DNA of 64,000 bases from NCBI GenBank assembly GCA_035968315.1, contig JAVYIN010000009.1:1-64000 (forward strand). The letters run 5' to 3'. A program made the translations under genes and the position numbers. Positions 7,351 to 17,284 of the stretch are shown in pieces. Position 1 is the stretch's first letter; each line of letters begins with the position of its first letter. Below the pieces are notes generated by a model that was not told the DNA's origin, made no database searches, and saw only the letters and a program-made list of their open reading frames with translations. This stretch comes from Nitrospira sp. Its GTDB lineage: Bacteria; Nitrospirota; Nitrospiria; Nitrospirales; Nitrospiraceae.

Positions 7351-8757
7351 CTAATCGCCCTGGATGGGAATATACATGGCGTTGCCCTGGCGATTGACGA
7401 GCAGGAGGGCAAGGTCGGTCGGCTTGAGCGGATCGGCAAGCCGCTGAAAAGTGGCAAAGTTGTGGACGGGCTGCCGGTTGAGTTCGAGCACCACATCGCC
7501 GGGCTGAAGCCCTGAAGACTCGGCCAGGCTGCCTTCTTCGATATCGGTCACCACCACCCCGGTGTTCACGGATAAGTCCATCTGCCGGGCAAGCGGTGGC
7601 GTCACATCGTCAAAGACCACGCCCGACAGCGGGTGCGCCGTCGACGCCGTGGACGAGGCACCCTGTGCTTTTTTAGGCCGTTCCCTGGGAGCTTCCTGAA
7701 CCACCAGCTCCGCCTGATAGGATTTTCCGTCGCGGATAATGTCCAGGCGGTGTTTCGTGCCGATCGCCGACTGCGCAACCAGATTGCGCAGATGCCCGCT
7801 GTCCATCACATCGCGACCGTCGAAGCGCACCACCACATCGCTCCGCTTGAGGCCGGCCCGTTCCGCGGACCCCTTCGCCTGCAAATCGGTGACAATCGCC
7901 CCCTTCACATCAGGGAGCCGGAAAATCTTCGCCAGCAACGGGCTGACATCCTGAGTCGAGGCGCCAAGGAATCCCCGCACCACCCGTCCGGTCTTGATCA
8001 AACTCTGCATCGCCGCCCGCGCCATGTTGCTCGGAATGGCAAACCCGACACCGACACTCCCGCCGGTCGGACTGGCGATGGCCGTGTTGATGCCGACCAG
8101 TTCGCCGTTGACATTGACCAGGGCTCCGCCGGAATTGCCGGGATTGATGGGGGCATCGGTCTGGATGAAATCCTCGAAATCCGCCACGCCGACATCGGCC
8201 CGTCCGACGGCACTGACAATGCCGAACGTGACCGTCCGGCTCAGGCCGAGCGGATTCCCGATCGCGAGGACAAATTCGCCGACGGCAAGCGTGCTGGAAT
8301 CTCCCCAGGTCGCCACCGGCAAATTGGTCGCGTTGATTTTGACCACCGCGACATCGGTCTTCGGATCGGTCGCCACAACCTTACCCTTGTACTGCCGCCG
8401 ATCGGCCAAAATCACTTCCACATCCACCGCATCAGCCACCACGTGATTGTTCGTGATGATGTAGCCGTCAGACGACACGATCACACCGGAACCTTGCCCG
8501 TACTGGCGGCGCGCCGGCGGCTCTTTGAACAGCCCGAAGGGCAAGGTCTCGTCGCTGAAGGCCTGATCGCGGACCATCACGGTCGAGGCAATGCTCACGA
8601 CGGCCGGAATCACCTTGATCGCCGTCGCTTTGACCTGGCTCTGGAGATCGGCCCCGTTTGAGACCGGATAGAGATGGGACGCCGCCTCCCCCTCTCCGGC
8701 AGACAGCCCCAGCGAGAGGACGAGACCGAGACCCCAAAAGAACGATTGTCGTATCAT
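7351..8757 (-). CDS. htrA: Periplasmic HtrA/DegP-type serine protease
   Basis: Envelope quality-control protease of 468 residues with an N-terminal signal peptide (about 1-26). The trypsin-like domain carries the complete triad H105 (TNNHV), D135 (DPKTDVAVV) and S209 (NPGNSGGALV). Two PDZ domains follow (about 265-345, with GFLGASTQDV, and about 375-460, with GVVVTDIEEGSLAESSGLQPGD). Length and order match the Do/DegQ family. It is transcribed away from the copper ATPase side after an 80-nt gap and probably has its own promoter. A link to metal or misfolding stress is suggested by neighbours only. Confidence 0.93.
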   Translation of the reverse strand: MIRQSFFWGLGLVLSLGLSAGEGEAASHLYPVSNGADLQSQVKATAIKVIPAVVSIASTVMVRDQAFSDETLPFGLFKEPPARRQYGQGSGVIVSSDGYIITNNHVVADAVDVEVILADRRQYKGKVVATDPKTDVAVVKINATNLPVATWGDSSTLAVGEFVLAIGNPLGLSRTVTFGIVSAVGRADVGVADFEDFIQTDAPINPGNSGGALVNVNGELVGINTAIASPTGGSVGVGFAIPSNMARAAMQSLIKTGRVVRGFLGASTQDVSPLLAKIFRLPDVKGAIVTDLQAKGSAERAGLKRSDVVVRFDGRDVMDSGHLRNLVAQSAIGTKHRLDIIRDGKSYQAELVVQEAPRERPKKAQGASSTASTAHPLSGVVFDDVTPPLARQMDLSVNTGVVVTDIEEGSLAESSGLQPGDVVLELNRQPVHNFATFQRLADPLKPTDLALLLVNRQGNAMYIPIQGD

Positions 8758-8837
8758 GTCTGCGCCCTACGGTAACGGGAATTCAGATTCTGAAGAAATG
8801 CACGCGTGAGCGTACCATGCGGGCCATACCCGCGCAC

Positions 8838-11375
8838 TTATAATTCGATATGCCGCAGCCGGAGCGCGTTGGAAATGACGGAGACCGAACTGAAGGTCAT
8901 GGCCGCGCTGGCGATCATCGGGCTCAGCAACAATCCTGTCAAGGGATAGAGCACTCCAGCGGCAATCGGCACCCCCAGCAGATTATAGGCAAACGCAAAA
9001 AACAGGTTTTGCCGGATATTCCGCATGGTGGCCACGCTCAACCGCCGCGCGCGCACCAGGGCCTGCAGATCCCCTTTCAGCAAGGTCATTCCCGCGCTCT
9101 CGACGGCGACATCGGCCCCGGTGCCCATCGCAATCCCGACATCGGCCAGCGCCAGAGCCGGCGCATCGTTGACCCCGTCGCCCGCCATCGCCACCACCCG
9201 GCCGCTCGTTTTCAGCGCCTGGACGATCTGCCCCTTGTGCTCCGGCAACACCCCGGCCCGCACCTCATCGATCCCCAGCTGTCCGGCCACCGCTTCAGCC
9301 GTCCGTTGATGGTCGCCTGTCACCATGACCAGCCTGAGGCCCTCTGCCTTCAAGCGGCAAATCGCATCAGGAGTCGATGCCTTGATGGGATCGGCCACGC
9401 CGACCAAGCCCGCCGCGGTCCCATCCACTGCCACAAACATGACCGTCTGCCCGCGCTCCCGCAAGGCCTGCGCATCGTGATCCAGCGTTTCTACGGCGCG
9501 ATCCGCCCCTTTCACGATGTCATGCATAAACGACAGCGTTCCAATCGCCACCGCCTGCCCGTCAATCCGCCCGGTCACGCCCTTGCCCGTCGCCGCACGA
9601 AATTCCTGCACCGGCGCCAGCGTCACGCCTCGCGCCCGCGCGCCGGACACAATCGCCTCGGCCAGCGGATGTTCGCTGCCTTGCTCCAGACTCGCGGCCA
9701 GCCGAAGCACGGTCTGCTCGTTGAAGGGCGGCAGCACCCGGAAGGACACCAACGCCGGCTTGCCTTCGGTCAACGTCCCGGTCTTGTCGAAGACCACCGT
9801 ATCGACCCGGCCCAGCACTTCCAGCGCCTCGGCCTTCCGCACCAGCACGCCCGCCGTCGCGCCGCGGCCGGTCCCGACCATAATAGACATCGGCGTCGCC
9901 AGGCCCAGCGCGCAGGGACAGGCAATGATCAACACCGCCACGGCATTGACCAGGGCATAGGCCAGTTTCGGTTCAGGGCCCCACCACGCCCACACGGCAG
10001 CCGTCAGAATCGCCGCTGTCACGACGAACGGCACGAAATATCCTGCCGCCACATCGGCCACACGCTGGATCGGCGCCCGGCTGCGTTGCGCCTCGCTGAC
10101 CATTTGCACGATGCGCGCAAGCAAGGTCTCGCGCCCCACCCGCTGCGCCTGCATCACGATGGTGCCCATGCCGTTCAGCGTGCCTCCGGTGACCGATGCG
10201 CCGGCCATCTTTTCCACCGGCAAGGACTCTCCCGTTACCATCGATTCATCGACGGCCGTCGAACCCTCCCGCACGACCCCATCGACAGGAATACGCTCGC
10301 CCGGCCGCACCCGGAGCCGGTCTCCCACCAGCACCTGGTCGAGGGGCACATCCACTTCTGTGTCGCCCCGCACCACCCGCGCCGTCGATGGAGCCAGCCG
10401 CAAAAGTCCCTTGATCGCGGAAGAGGTCTGGCTCCGTGCCCGAAGCTCCAAGACCTGGCCAAGCAACACCAATACCGTGATCATCGCCGCGGCTTCAAAG
10501 TAGACGGCCACCCCGCCGCCGTGATGGTGAAAAGACGCCGGCAGCCAGCCGGGCGCAATCGTGCCAATGGTGCTGTAGCCGTAGGCGGCCCCCGTCCCGA
10601 TGGCAATCAGCGTGAACATGTTGGGCGCGCGATTGATGAGCGAGGCCCAGCCGCGTTGAAAGAACGGAAACCCGCCCCAGAGGACCACCGGCGTGGCCAA
10701 GAGCCACTGCGCCCAATTCAACAGCGCACTCCCCATCTGTGCCTGCAACGGCTGTCCCGGAATCATGTCGGACATGGCCAGAATCATCACCAGCACGGCC
10801 GGGCCCAGGCAGAGCCAAAAACGCCGGCTCATGTCCTCGAGTTCCGGATTCGGCCCCTCCTCCATGGTCACGACCTTCGGCTCCAAGGCCATCCCGCAAA
10901 TCCGACAGGCGCCCGGCTTGGTTTCAAGGATCTCGGGATCCATCGGGCAGATGTATTCGACCGTCCCTCCGGCGGGAACGGGAACCAGACGGGCAGGCCG
11001 CTGCTCAGGCGGCAACAGGTAATGCTCGGGATCGCTTGTAAATTTAGTCAGACAGTTGGTCGCGCAGAAGTAGTAGGTCTTTCCCGCATGCTGATGCGAG
11101 CCCGCCGCCGTCGCCGGGGACACCATCATGCCGCAGACCGGATCGCGCGCACTGCCGGCGGCGGGCGCCGCCGGCATCATCATGGGCAGTGGTTTGCGGG
11201 TCGAGGGAAAGAGCGGAGGATCGGGAGACTTCTTCGCAAGGGCCTTCTCGGGATCAGCGCGGAATCGCTCCAAGCAGGATGTGGCGCAGAAGTAGTACGT
11301 CTGGCCCTTGTAGTCGAACCGGCCGGCCGCAAAGGCCGGCTCGACCGTCATCCCGCAGATTGGATCGATCGCCAT
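8838..11375 (-). CDS. copA: Copper-translocating P1B-type ATPase with two YHS domains
   Basis: Inner-membrane pump of 845 residues predicted to export Cu(I) or Ag(I). The N-terminus has no HMA domain; instead there are two YHS domains (about 3-47 and 76-120, each DP(I/V)CGM...TYYFCAT(S/N)CL) and a heavy-metal-binding segment (about 139-165, [20 protein letters not shown]). The ATPase core follows with TGES, the transport motif C486-P-C488, the phosphorylation site D530KTGT, HP (SEHPLAEA) and [10 protein letters not shown]. The CPC pair and YHS/HMBD architecture fit CopA/CopF-type copper pumps. A dsbA-like gene lies upstream on the same strand, separated by a heptad palindrome. Confidence 0.92.
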   Translation of the reverse strand: MAIDPICGMTVEPAFAAGRFDYKGQTYYFCATSCLERFRADPEKALAKKSPDPPLFPSTRKPLPMMMPAAPAAGSARDPVCGMMVSPATAAGSHQHAGKTYYFCATNCLTKFTSDPEHYLLPPEQRPARLVPVPAGGTVEYICPMDPEILETKPGACRICGMALEPKVVTMEEGPNPELEDMSRRFWLCLGPAVLVMILAMSDMIPGQPLQAQMGSALLNWAQWLLATPVVLWGGFPFFQRGWASLINRAPNMFTLIAIGTGAAYGYSTIGTIAPGWLPASFHHHGGGVAVYFEAAAMITVLVLLGQVLELRARSQTSSAIKGLLRLAPSTARVVRGDTEVDVPLDQVLVGDRLRVRPGERIPVDGVVREGSTAVDESMVTGESLPVEKMAGASVTGGTLNGMGTIVMQAQRVGRETLLARIVQMVSEAQRSRAPIQRVADVAAGYFVPFVVTAAILTAAVWAWWGPEPKLAYALVNAVAVLIIACPCALGLATPMSIMVGTGRGATAGVLVRKAEALEVLGRVDTVVFDKTGTLTEGKPALVSFRVLPPFNEQTVLRLAASLEQGSEHPLAEAIVSGARARGVTLAPVQEFRAATGKGVTGRIDGQAVAIGTLSFMHDIVKGADRAVETLDHDAQALRERGQTVMFVAVDGTAAGLVGVADPIKASTPDAICRLKAEGLRLVMVTGDHQRTAEAVAGQLGIDEVRAGVLPEHKGQIVQALKTSGRVVAMAGDGVNDAPALALADVGIAMGTGADVAVESAGMTLLKGDLQALVRARRLSVATMRNIRQNLFFAFAYNLLGVPIAAGVLYPLTGLLLSPMIASAAMTFSSVSVISNALRLRHIEL

Positions 11376-11390
11376 AAATACCCTGTGCCG

Positions 11391-11466
11391 CGTAATGGGT
11401 GATGTGTGACAGGTGACGAGGAACCCCGCCGGTCACGCTCTCCCCATCACCGTTCACTCATCACTT
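11391..11466. repeat. Heptad palindrome 1 (copA/dsbA gap)
   Basis: Left arm reads TGATGTG TGACAGG TGACGAG with TGA every 7 nt; right arm has TCA spaced 14, 7 and 7 nt (GTCACGC ... ATCACCG TTCACTC ATCACTT). The arms are complementary. The right arm overlaps the stop codon of the dsbA-like gene (11461-11463). Confidence 0.7.
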
Positions 11467-12111
11467 CTTTTTGTCGCCATCCAGAATGCTCTGAATGACC
11501 AGCTTGAGATTTTCCGGATCGATCTGCTCCACCTTGATGTTGCCGTCAAGCAGCACCGTCGGCGTCTGCTGCACCTTGATCCGCTCACCCCATTTCTTGC
11601 TCTCCTCCAACGCTCTAGCCGGCTTGCCGCTGGCCATGCCCTCTTCAAACGCCTTGGGGTCGAGCCCGACTTCCTTGATCAACACTTCCCGAAGCGACCG
11701 GTCCAGCACACCCGTCACCTTGTCCGTGTGAATCGTCCGGAAGAGGACCTTCTTCATCTCGTCCCCTTTGCCCATCGTGCGAGCCTGCTCATACATGTCG
11801 AAGGGCGTCGGCAATTTCCCCTGAAAGACCGGGAATCCCACCATCGTCACCTCAAGCTTGTCCCCGAACTCTTTCTTGAGAATCGCCACTCCGTCGCCAT
11901 CGAAGCGATGGCAATGGGGGCAGTAGAAATCGGCAAACTCGATCAGCTTCACTTTGCCCGGTTGATGGACGGACTTTTCATCCTTCAAGATTTCGAACTT
12001 GCCCTTCAGCTCAGGCGTCCCGGCCCATCCGCTGACCGACACCATGAGGGCCACCGCCGCGCTGATCGCGCACCATGCCCAACGCCACCCCTGTCTCTCT
12101 CCTCGCACCAT
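11461..12111 (-). CDS. DsbA-family thiol-disulfide oxidoreductase
   Basis: Exported thioredoxin-fold protein of 216 residues that would form or shuffle disulfides in periplasmic proteins. A signal peptide spans about residues 1-31 (ending SVSGWA). The active site C-P-H-C sits in FADFYCPHCHRFDG, and the cis-Pro loop is VQQTPTVLLDG. The ATG at 12111 is preferred over an upstream ATG at 12153 because it has a strong SD (AAAGGAG, 6-nt spacing). It may supply thiol chemistry for the Cys-rich copper-associated proteins nearby; that link is contextual. Confidence 0.9.
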   Translation of the reverse strand: MVRGERQGWRWAWCAISAAVALMVSVSGWAGTPELKGKFEILKDEKSVHQPGKVKLIEFADFYCPHCHRFDGDGVAILKKEFGDKLEVTMVGFPVFQGKLPTPFDMYEQARTMGKGDEMKKVLFRTIHTDKVTGVLDRSLREVLIKEVGLDPKAFEEGMASGKPARALEESKKWGERIKVQQTPTVLLDGNIKVEQIDPENLKLVIQSILDGDKKK

Positions 12112-12185
12112 GTCCTGCTCCTTTCGAGAATATCTGATCTGCTGTCGAGTCATTATATAGAATGCAGGGCCATCTTGCCCTCTGT

Positions 12186-12191
12186 TATACT
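12186..12191 (+). promoter_or_regulatory. -10 box for a leaderless slp-like mRNA
   Basis: TATACT ends 6 nt before the ATG at 12198, so transcription would start at or next to the start codon. No convincing -35 and no SD are present. Confidence 0.4.
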
Positions 12192-12197
12192 TTTCTT

Positions 12198-12731
12198 ATG
12201 ACGCCACACCGGATTCTGCTGCTCAGCCTTTGCCTCATCATCTCAACCGGCTGCGCCACCAGCGAAAGCCTCGACGGGCAACCGCCGCAGCTATCCTTCG
12301 CGCAAGTGAAAGCCGCTCCGGACTCCTTCAAGGGACAGTCGGTGACATTCGGGGGAGAAGTCCTCTCGGCCAGGCGGCTCAAGGATGGAACGCGCGTCGA
12401 GATTCTGCAACTGCCTGTGAACAGTTCCCTCCAGCCCACGATGCAACTGAACAAATCCCAAGGCCGCTTTATCGCCATTCAACGGGAGTTTCTCGACCCC
12501 GCCACGATTCCTGCCGGCACCTTCGTCACCGTCACAGGAGAACTCACGGGATCGATCACGCTGCCCTTAGACGACACCGAATATACCTACCCCATGATGG
12601 AAATCAAAGACATGAAAGTCTGGGCAAGGGGAGAAGAAGCGCCGGTTCGCATCAGGCCCTACATGGGGCCAGGGCCCTATTGGGGGCCGTACTGGTCTCC
12701 CTACTGGAGACCCTGGCCATACCGGTGGTGA
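12198..12731 (+). CDS. Slp-family outer-membrane lipoprotein
   Basis: Lipoprotein of 177 residues: signal sequence with lipobox ISTGC (Cys about residue 20), then a domain of the Slp (starvation-inducible lipoprotein) type with the pattern SFAQVKAAPDSFKGQSVTFGGEVLSARRLKDGTRVEILQLP and GRFIAIQREFLDPA. The C-terminus is aromatic-Pro-Gly rich (GPYWGPYWSPYWRPWPYRW). An upstream in-frame ATG at 12162 would bury the signal peptide, so 12198 is chosen. It is divergent from dsbA and its 3' end nearly touches the convergent TPR gene. Confidence 0.85.
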   Translation: MTPHRILLLSLCLIISTGCATSESLDGQPPQLSFAQVKAAPDSFKGQSVTFGGEVLSARRLKDGTRVEILQLPVNSSLQPTMQLNKSQGRFIAIQREFLDPATIPAGTFVTVTGELTGSITLPLDDTEYTYPMMEIKDMKVWARGEEAPVRIRPYMGPGPYWGPYWSPYWRPWPYRW

Positions 12732-12734
12732 GCC

Positions 12735-13808
12735 CTACCGGAACGTCGATCCGACAATCCGCTCGACTCGATCATCCCGCCCGCCGAGCTCACGGTACTT
12801 GCGATACTGCGCCAGCGCGCGCGGCAGATCCTTCCGGTGCAGCTCATAAAACACGCCGAGATTGTAGTGGGCCTCCGCGTACTCCGGCTTGAGGGCCACC
12901 GCCGCTTCATACTCATGCTCCGCATCGTCGAGCTTGTTCAGGCTCGTATACACCACGCCCAAGCTCATATGGGCTTCCGCATATTCCGGCCGATAGCGCA
13001 ACACTTCGAGAAAGGCCCGCTCCGCCTCGCTCGTTTTCCCCTGGCTGCGATAAATAAACCCCAGGTTGTAATGGGCGTCGACTAAATCGGGCTTTGCCGC
13101 CACGGCTTGCTTATACGCATAGGCCGCCTCGACTAAGTCGTTTTGTTTTTCGGCCATGCGCCCGATCAAGTACCAGCCATCGGCATGTTTCGGATGGGCC
13201 TTCGTCAGCTTGGCCAACGCCTCCTTCGCCGCCTTGCCATCACCGGCGCCGTCAGACAACACCGCCAGATGAAACAGGGCCTCGGCCTGGGCTGGCTGCA
13301 TGGCTAAGAGCGACTGGTACGTTTTGACTGCGGCCGGTGTATCCCGCCGCTGTTCATACAGCTTGGCCAGGCTCAGATACGACTCGGCCTGTTTGGGATC
13401 AGCCGCCATCGCACGCAGAAAGGCCTGTTCGGCATCGGCCTCTTTCCCGAGCAGGAGATATACCTCTCCCAAATCATGCAGCGCTTCGGCAGAAGCCGGC
13501 TTCACCTTAACCGCGTGCAGAAAGGCCTCGGCCGCCTCTGCCGGCTTGCGCGCCTTCAGCAAGACCGCGCCTAAGAGGCGATAGGCCTCCGCGGACGATG
13601 GATTCCGCTGAATCGCTTTCCTCGCCGCATCCTCAGCCGGCTTCAGATCGCCCTGACGAAGCAGCGCGGCGCCTTGATCGAGAAAGGGCTGAATCGATTC
13701 AGATGGAGCAGCGGCGGCGAGACGGAGGGAAACAGGGGGAGACACATCCAGGAGAAGCCCAACCAGGGCGATGACTTGCATCCATCGGCAGAACGCCAAC
13801 CGATCCAT
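12735..13808 (-). CDS. Exported tetratricopeptide-repeat protein
   Basis: A 357-residue protein with a signal sequence or N-terminal membrane anchor (about 5-32) and about eight to nine consecutive TPR motifs covering the rest (repeats such as AEAHYNLGVFYELHRKD and VDAHYNLGFIYRSQGKTSEAERAFLEVLRYRPEY). TPR arrays mediate protein-protein contacts; no enzymatic domain is present. The ATG at 13808 is preferred over 13835 because GGGAGGGAGG directly precedes it. It is downstream of the barrel cassette on the same strand but separated by a stable hairpin, so it may be independently transcribed. Confidence 0.85.
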   Translation of the reverse strand: MDRLAFCRWMQVIALVGLLLDVSPPVSLRLAAAAPSESIQPFLDQGAALLRQGDLKPAEDAARKAIQRNPSSAEAYRLLGAVLLKARKPAEAAEAFLHAVKVKPASAEALHDLGEVYLLLGKEADAEQAFLRAMAADPKQAESYLSLAKLYEQRRDTPAAVKTYQSLLAMQPAQAEALFHLAVLSDGAGDGKAAKEALAKLTKAHPKHADGWYLIGRMAEKQNDLVEAAYAYKQAVAAKPDLVDAHYNLGFIYRSQGKTSEAERAFLEVLRYRPEYAEAHMSLGVVYTSLNKLDDAEHEYEAAVALKPEYAEAHYNLGVFYELHRKDLPRALAQYRKYRELGGRDDRVERIVGSTFR

Positions 13809-13887
13809 CCTCCCTCCCAGTGACAGCGCGAGCACAAACTATAACGGCGGGATGCGGCGAAATCAATGAACCGGCGGGAGGGGAATA

Positions 13888-13914
13888 CGGAGGCTCAGGG
13901 AAACTGAGCCTCCG
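13888..13914. terminator. Perfect 11-bp hairpin after the barrel cassette
   Basis: CGGAGGCTCAG, loop GGAAA, CTGAGCCTCCG. It follows the stop of the last cassette gene (13930, minus strand). There is no good T-run on either side, so it may stabilise the 3' end or act as a weak terminator. Confidence 0.5.
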
Positions 13915-13929
13915 CGAACATGATGCCGC

Positions 13930-14973
13930 TCAGGCCTTTCCTCCCAGCTGGAAATACTTGGTCAGCCCAAAGGTATAGGTCGTCCCCTGGGAAAGATTGT
14001 TATTCGCATCGCGCACCAGCGGCACCTGCGCCATGAAATAGGTTTGCCAGGTGTCGGCAAAGCTCACGAGCACGCCGGGAGCAATCCCAAACCAGGACGA
14101 TCCTGTGTTGGGCACGCCACGGTCGATAATCGGTCCCGTCCCTTGGCTGGCAACCATACTGTCATGCACCTGATAACGATAATTCAGTTGCGTCGTCAAC
14201 GCGAGCCATGGCGTCGACTCGACGGGCACAAGATTGAGCCCTGCATTGAGAATGTATTCGTCGCCATACTGATAGCCGTCATTATTCCGAAAGGTGTGCC
14301 GGAAACTCGCATAGGCGAATTGATTCAGCCGGTGAGGAATCAGTTCATACCCCTGATAAATGGAGCCGACAAGCCCGGCTTGGCCTCGTCCGAGCTGTCC
14401 CGAGGGTTCGAGCAAATTCCCCTGTCGGTCAATCTGGTTGTTATCGCCGGTAGGCAGCTCGACGCCGACGCCGACGACCAGCATGCTCCGAAGCGACGGC
14501 AACACATTGTACTTTCCTGTGATTCGAACATCGCCGATCCCCTTGTCGCTGAATTGTGCGCGCTCCTTATCGGCCCCCTGATGCCAATGATAGTGGTCAT
14601 GGTTGCGAATCAAATAGGGAACCGTAAGCTGAATGCCCAACCGGTCCGTGATGCCGTAATTCGCGTCGAAGGTATAACTATTGGTAATGGTCGAAAGTTC
14701 CCGATGGTGATTCGGAACGATCCGGCGGGCTGCCTGGTCTGCCTCGGCGATATGGCCCGTGGTTCCGCTCGGTAACGTCATGGGCGTATAGCTGTAGATG
14801 AAATTCGTCGTCAGGAGCCCTTCCTGCGGCACTTGTTGCTGCGACCCGATGGTCACAAAACAACTGACCGACCCGCAGGCCGCATCCGAACGGACCGGCC
14901 CAAACAAGGGGCCCAGAACAAACACGGCAAACAGACCGAGCAAAAGACTGAATCGGTGAACGACGTTCGACAT
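13930..14973 (-). CDS. Outer-membrane beta-barrel protein, cassette copy 2
   Basis: A 347-residue exported protein (signal about 1-32, ending RSDA) predicted to be an outer-membrane barrel: amphipathic alternation throughout, a terminal QLGGKA region and blocks shared with the paralogue at 16019-17128, e.g. CFVTIGSQQQVPQEGLLT, YELIPHRLNQFAYASFRHTF and NNDGYQYGDEY. The fold resembles the meta-pathway phenol-degradation (MetA) transporter group, whose members are poorly defined channels. The mature N-terminus carries a CGSVSC pair. It follows the small His/Cys peptide gene (15117) as in the other copy, suggesting a functional pair. Confidence 0.8.
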   Translation of the reverse strand: MSNVVHRFSLLLGLFAVFVLGPLFGPVRSDAACGSVSCFVTIGSQQQVPQEGLLTTNFIYSYTPMTLPSGTTGHIAEADQAARRIVPNHHRELSTITNSYTFDANYGITDRLGIQLTVPYLIRNHDHYHWHQGADKERAQFSDKGIGDVRITGKYNVLPSLRSMLVVGVGVELPTGDNNQIDRQGNLLEPSGQLGRGQAGLVGSIYQGYELIPHRLNQFAYASFRHTFRNNDGYQYGDEYILNAGLNLVPVESTPWLALTTQLNYRYQVHDSMVASQGTGPIIDRGVPNTGSSWFGIAPGVLVSFADTWQTYFMAQVPLVRDANNNLSQGTTYTFGLTKYFQLGGKA

Positions 14974-15116
14974 GATGAGCGCACTCCTCGTTGAGAGAAC
15001 AGATTCAAAATAAACCCGCGGAGCGACGGCAGGCTGAATCAGGCCAAGCCTGCCGTGCGGCCGACAACTGGGAAGACCCAGCCCGCCCTGCGCATGCGCG
15101 GGAACAACATTTCAGA

Positions 15117-15431
15117 TTACAGAGAGGGAGGAACAGACGGGGGACCGCGAGACGCGGTGCGCACGACGAACGGTTTGCAGGATATGTGGATTTCCGGCAG
15201 AAACGCCGGCGCGGTGACGGCCACCACGAGCATGCTCAGCGGGGCCGCATCCTCCGCCGTCTGCCCGGCAGCGCATTGCCAGGCACAGAGTCCGGTCGAA
15301 TGAGTCCCGGCGTCATGCTTCGCATGGTGGCCGGCATGGGCCACCGCCGGTGCGGCCAGGAGTCCGTTCACCAGAACGAGTCCCAGCAGCAGCAACCAGA
15401 CCAGCCAGGATTGTTTCAATCGCACGAACAT
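15117..15431 (-). CDS. Small exported His/Cys-rich protein, cassette copy 2
   Basis: A 104-residue protein with a signal peptide or anchor (about 8-31) followed by HAGHHAKHDAGTHSTGLCAWQC-AAGQ, i.e. a His cluster and a C-x3-C centre, and a C-terminal ASRGPP motif. The same plan is found in the copy at 17285. It resembles DUF2946-like small exported proteins often found near copper genes (recalled, not searched). It starts 4 nt after the stop of the TlpA-like gene, has no SD and is probably translationally coupled. A metal-binding role is inferred from the His/Cys content. Confidence 0.72.
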   Translation of the reverse strand: MFVRLKQSWLVWLLLLGLVLVNGLLAAPAVAHAGHHAKHDAGTHSTGLCAWQCAAGQTAEDAAPLSMLVVAVTAPAFLPEIHISCKPFVVRTASRGPPSVPPSL

Positions 15432-15435
15432 AGGC

Positions 15436-15990
15436 TTATCGGAACGATGCCGCCTTAACCGGTTCCTGTTTCTGGATCTTCACGACCATCTCGTTAATCA
15501 TCTGCTCGGTCAGCAAACCGCCTTTGATGTATTCCTGTACACGGCCCTGCTGATCGATGAACACACTCACCGGCAATCCGAAGACGCCGAACTGGTTGGC
15601 CACTTTATTGTCGCGATCCAGCAGCACAGGAAACGTATGCCCGTAATGTTTGACGTGCTCGCGCACTTTGGCTTCATCTTCGAGTTCGTTGATCGCCAGG
15701 ACGATAAATCCCTTGTCCCGCAGCTTGTCGAAGCTGGCTTGCATGGCCGGCATTTCCGTCGTGCAGGGCTTGCACCAGGTGGCCCAGAAATTCACCAGTA
15801 CGACCTTCCCTCGATACTGGCTGAGACTGTGCATCTGCCCCTCAAGATCGATCAGACGAAACTCATCGGCCGGCGTCCCCACCGCCGGCACGCGCGAGCC
15901 CATGCTCCAGCTATCAAGGATCGGGTACGCTAAGACCGCCGTCACCAACAGCGCCGCCGCGAACTGGATACGAGTCTTCCGTGATCTCAT
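15436..15990 (-). CDS. TlpA/ResA-like membrane thioredoxin
   Basis: Membrane-anchored periplasmic thioredoxin of 184 residues: an N-terminal TM helix (about 7-26) and an AhpC/TSA-Redoxin domain with active site W-C-K-P-C (FWATWCKPCTTEMPA, about residues 72-76) and cis-Pro loop VFGLPVSVFIDQQG. Such proteins reduce disulfides for cytochrome c or copper-centre assembly. The SD GAGGAGG lies 6 nt before the ATG. It sits between the two barrel/peptide pairs, 28 nt after one barrel gene and 4 nt before the second peptide gene, so it could keep the C-x3-C peptides reduced. Confidence 0.9.
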   Translation of the reverse strand: MRSRKTRIQFAAALLVTAVLAYPILDSWSMGSRVPAVGTPADEFRLIDLEGQMHSLSQYRGKVVLVNFWATWCKPCTTEMPAMQASFDKLRDKGFIVLAINELEDEAKVREHVKHYGHTFPVLLDRDNKVANQFGVFGLPVSVFIDQQGRVQEYIKGGLLTEQMINEMVVKIQKQEPVKAASFR

Positions 15991-16018
15991 CTGAGCCTCC
16001 TCACACAGTACCGTCGAA

Positions 16019-17128
16019 CTAGGACGGGTTCACCAGTTGAAACGAGCGGGTGAGCCCAAAAATGTAACTGGTTCCTTGTGCCAAACTGTCGTTGGAATCA
16101 CGGGCAAAGGGAATCTGCGCGAAGAAATAGGCCGATGTCATATTGGTCCAGCTGGATTCAATCAACTGGCCAAGGTTGACTTGAAACCCTGGCGAAAACG
16201 CATGATAGGTCGAACCAGTAGTCGGCACTGCACGGTTCCTGATCGTCGGGTCAATCTGCTGAGGTTCATCAGGAAAACCCGCATCGGCTGGCGTCAACGA
16301 CCGAGAGAGCGAGGATTTGAAATTGTCGTGTACGAGATAGCGGTAATTCACCTGGCCGGTGAGGATCAGCCACGGGGCTGCGATGAGATTCAGCCCGGCA
16401 TTGATCATATACTCGTCGCCGAACTGATAGCCGTCATTGTTCCGAAACGTATGCCGATAGCTGGCCGACGCAAACTGATTGAGCCGATGCGGGATCAGCT
16501 CGTAGGTCTGATAGATGGTCGGATTCAACCCGACCTGCCCGCGCCCCAGCTGGGTCGGAGACTCCATAATATTCTCTTCACTGTCATGCGCGTGGGTATT
16601 GCCGGTCGGAAGATAGACGCCAAGACCCAGCACCACCATGCTGCGAAGCGTCGGCAACACGTTGTACTTGACGCCTACACGGATATCTCCGATCCCATTG
16701 GCCGAAAACTGAGACGGAGCCCCCTCGCCGGTTGGAGCCTCCCCAAGGCCATCAATATGTTTATGCGTGCGCCACATGTAGGGAACGGTCAACTGCACGC
16801 CCAGCCGCTCGGTCACCCCGTAGTTCAGATCCAGCGTGGCCTGCTGAGTAATCGTGCGCGTTTCCTTGTGGTGAGCGAGAATCATCTGTCTGCCGGCTTG
16901 GTCGACGGCGGGAATCACGCCCGTCGTTCCGCTCAACAGTCGCATGGGCGTGTAGTTATACATCCCGTTGACCGTCAGGAGCCCTTCCTGCGGAACCTGC
17001 TGCTGGGAACCCACGACGACAAAACAATTGACCGCTCCGCACGAAGCCGAGGCGTTGGATACGAATATGCCCAGGCCCATGAGAATCAAGAAAAACCCCG
17101 CTACGGAAGATGCACGACGGCTGTTCAT
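16019..17128 (-). CDS. Outer-membrane beta-barrel protein, cassette copy 1
   Basis: A 369-residue exported barrel, paralogous to the protein at 13930-14973 over nearly its full length (shared blocks: GSQQQVPQEGLLT, NYGVTERLGVQLTVPY, GIGDIRVGVKYNVLPTLRSM, YELIPHRLNQFASASYRHTF). It has an additional loop of about 20 residues near 300-320. The signal peptide (about 6-28, ending NASA) favours the ATG at 17128 over one at 17236. The mature protein begins with SCGAVNC, as in the paralogue. Substrate unknown; metal-related transport is a contextual guess. Confidence 0.8.
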   Translation of the reverse strand: MNSRRASSVAGFFLILMGLGIFVSNASASCGAVNCFVVVGSQQQVPQEGLLTVNGMYNYTPMRLLSGTTGVIPAVDQAGRQMILAHHKETRTITQQATLDLNYGVTERLGVQLTVPYMWRTHKHIDGLGEAPTGEGAPSQFSANGIGDIRVGVKYNVLPTLRSMVVLGLGVYLPTGNTHAHDSEENIMESPTQLGRGQVGLNPTIYQTYELIPHRLNQFASASYRHTFRNNDGYQFGDEYMINAGLNLIAAPWLILTGQVNYRYLVHDNFKSSLSRSLTPADAGFPDEPQQIDPTIRNRAVPTTGSTYHAFSPGFQVNLGQLIESSWTNMTSAYFFAQIPFARDSNDSLAQGTSYIFGLTRSFQLVNPS

Positions 17129-17284
17129 GAAGCACGAAACCTTTCCGCTCTGCGCAGTGACTCCATTGCAAAGAATCAACTGGCGCGTACGCGAGAAAAT
17201 AAAAGATGGATTCCCGGCGACGCCCTGCCTTCTCACAACCGGAAAAAATTCCGGTCTCTGGCTCAGCGGCAGGGTCAGGCTTGA

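Noticed and set aside
8850-11402. An 850-codon open frame antisense to the copper ATPase gene
   Set aside because: It mirrors the real gene's codon bias, is rich in His/Arg/Pro and matches no protein family; the minus-strand CopA is unmistakable. Other long antisense frames (17625-19148, 23883-25133, 27034-28482, 30030-31694, 32895-35129, 59580-61022) are rejected for the same reason.
12230-12892. 220-codon frame overlapping the Slp-like gene
   Set aside because: Arg/His/Pro-rich shadow in another frame; the Slp-like frame has a lipobox and family motifs.
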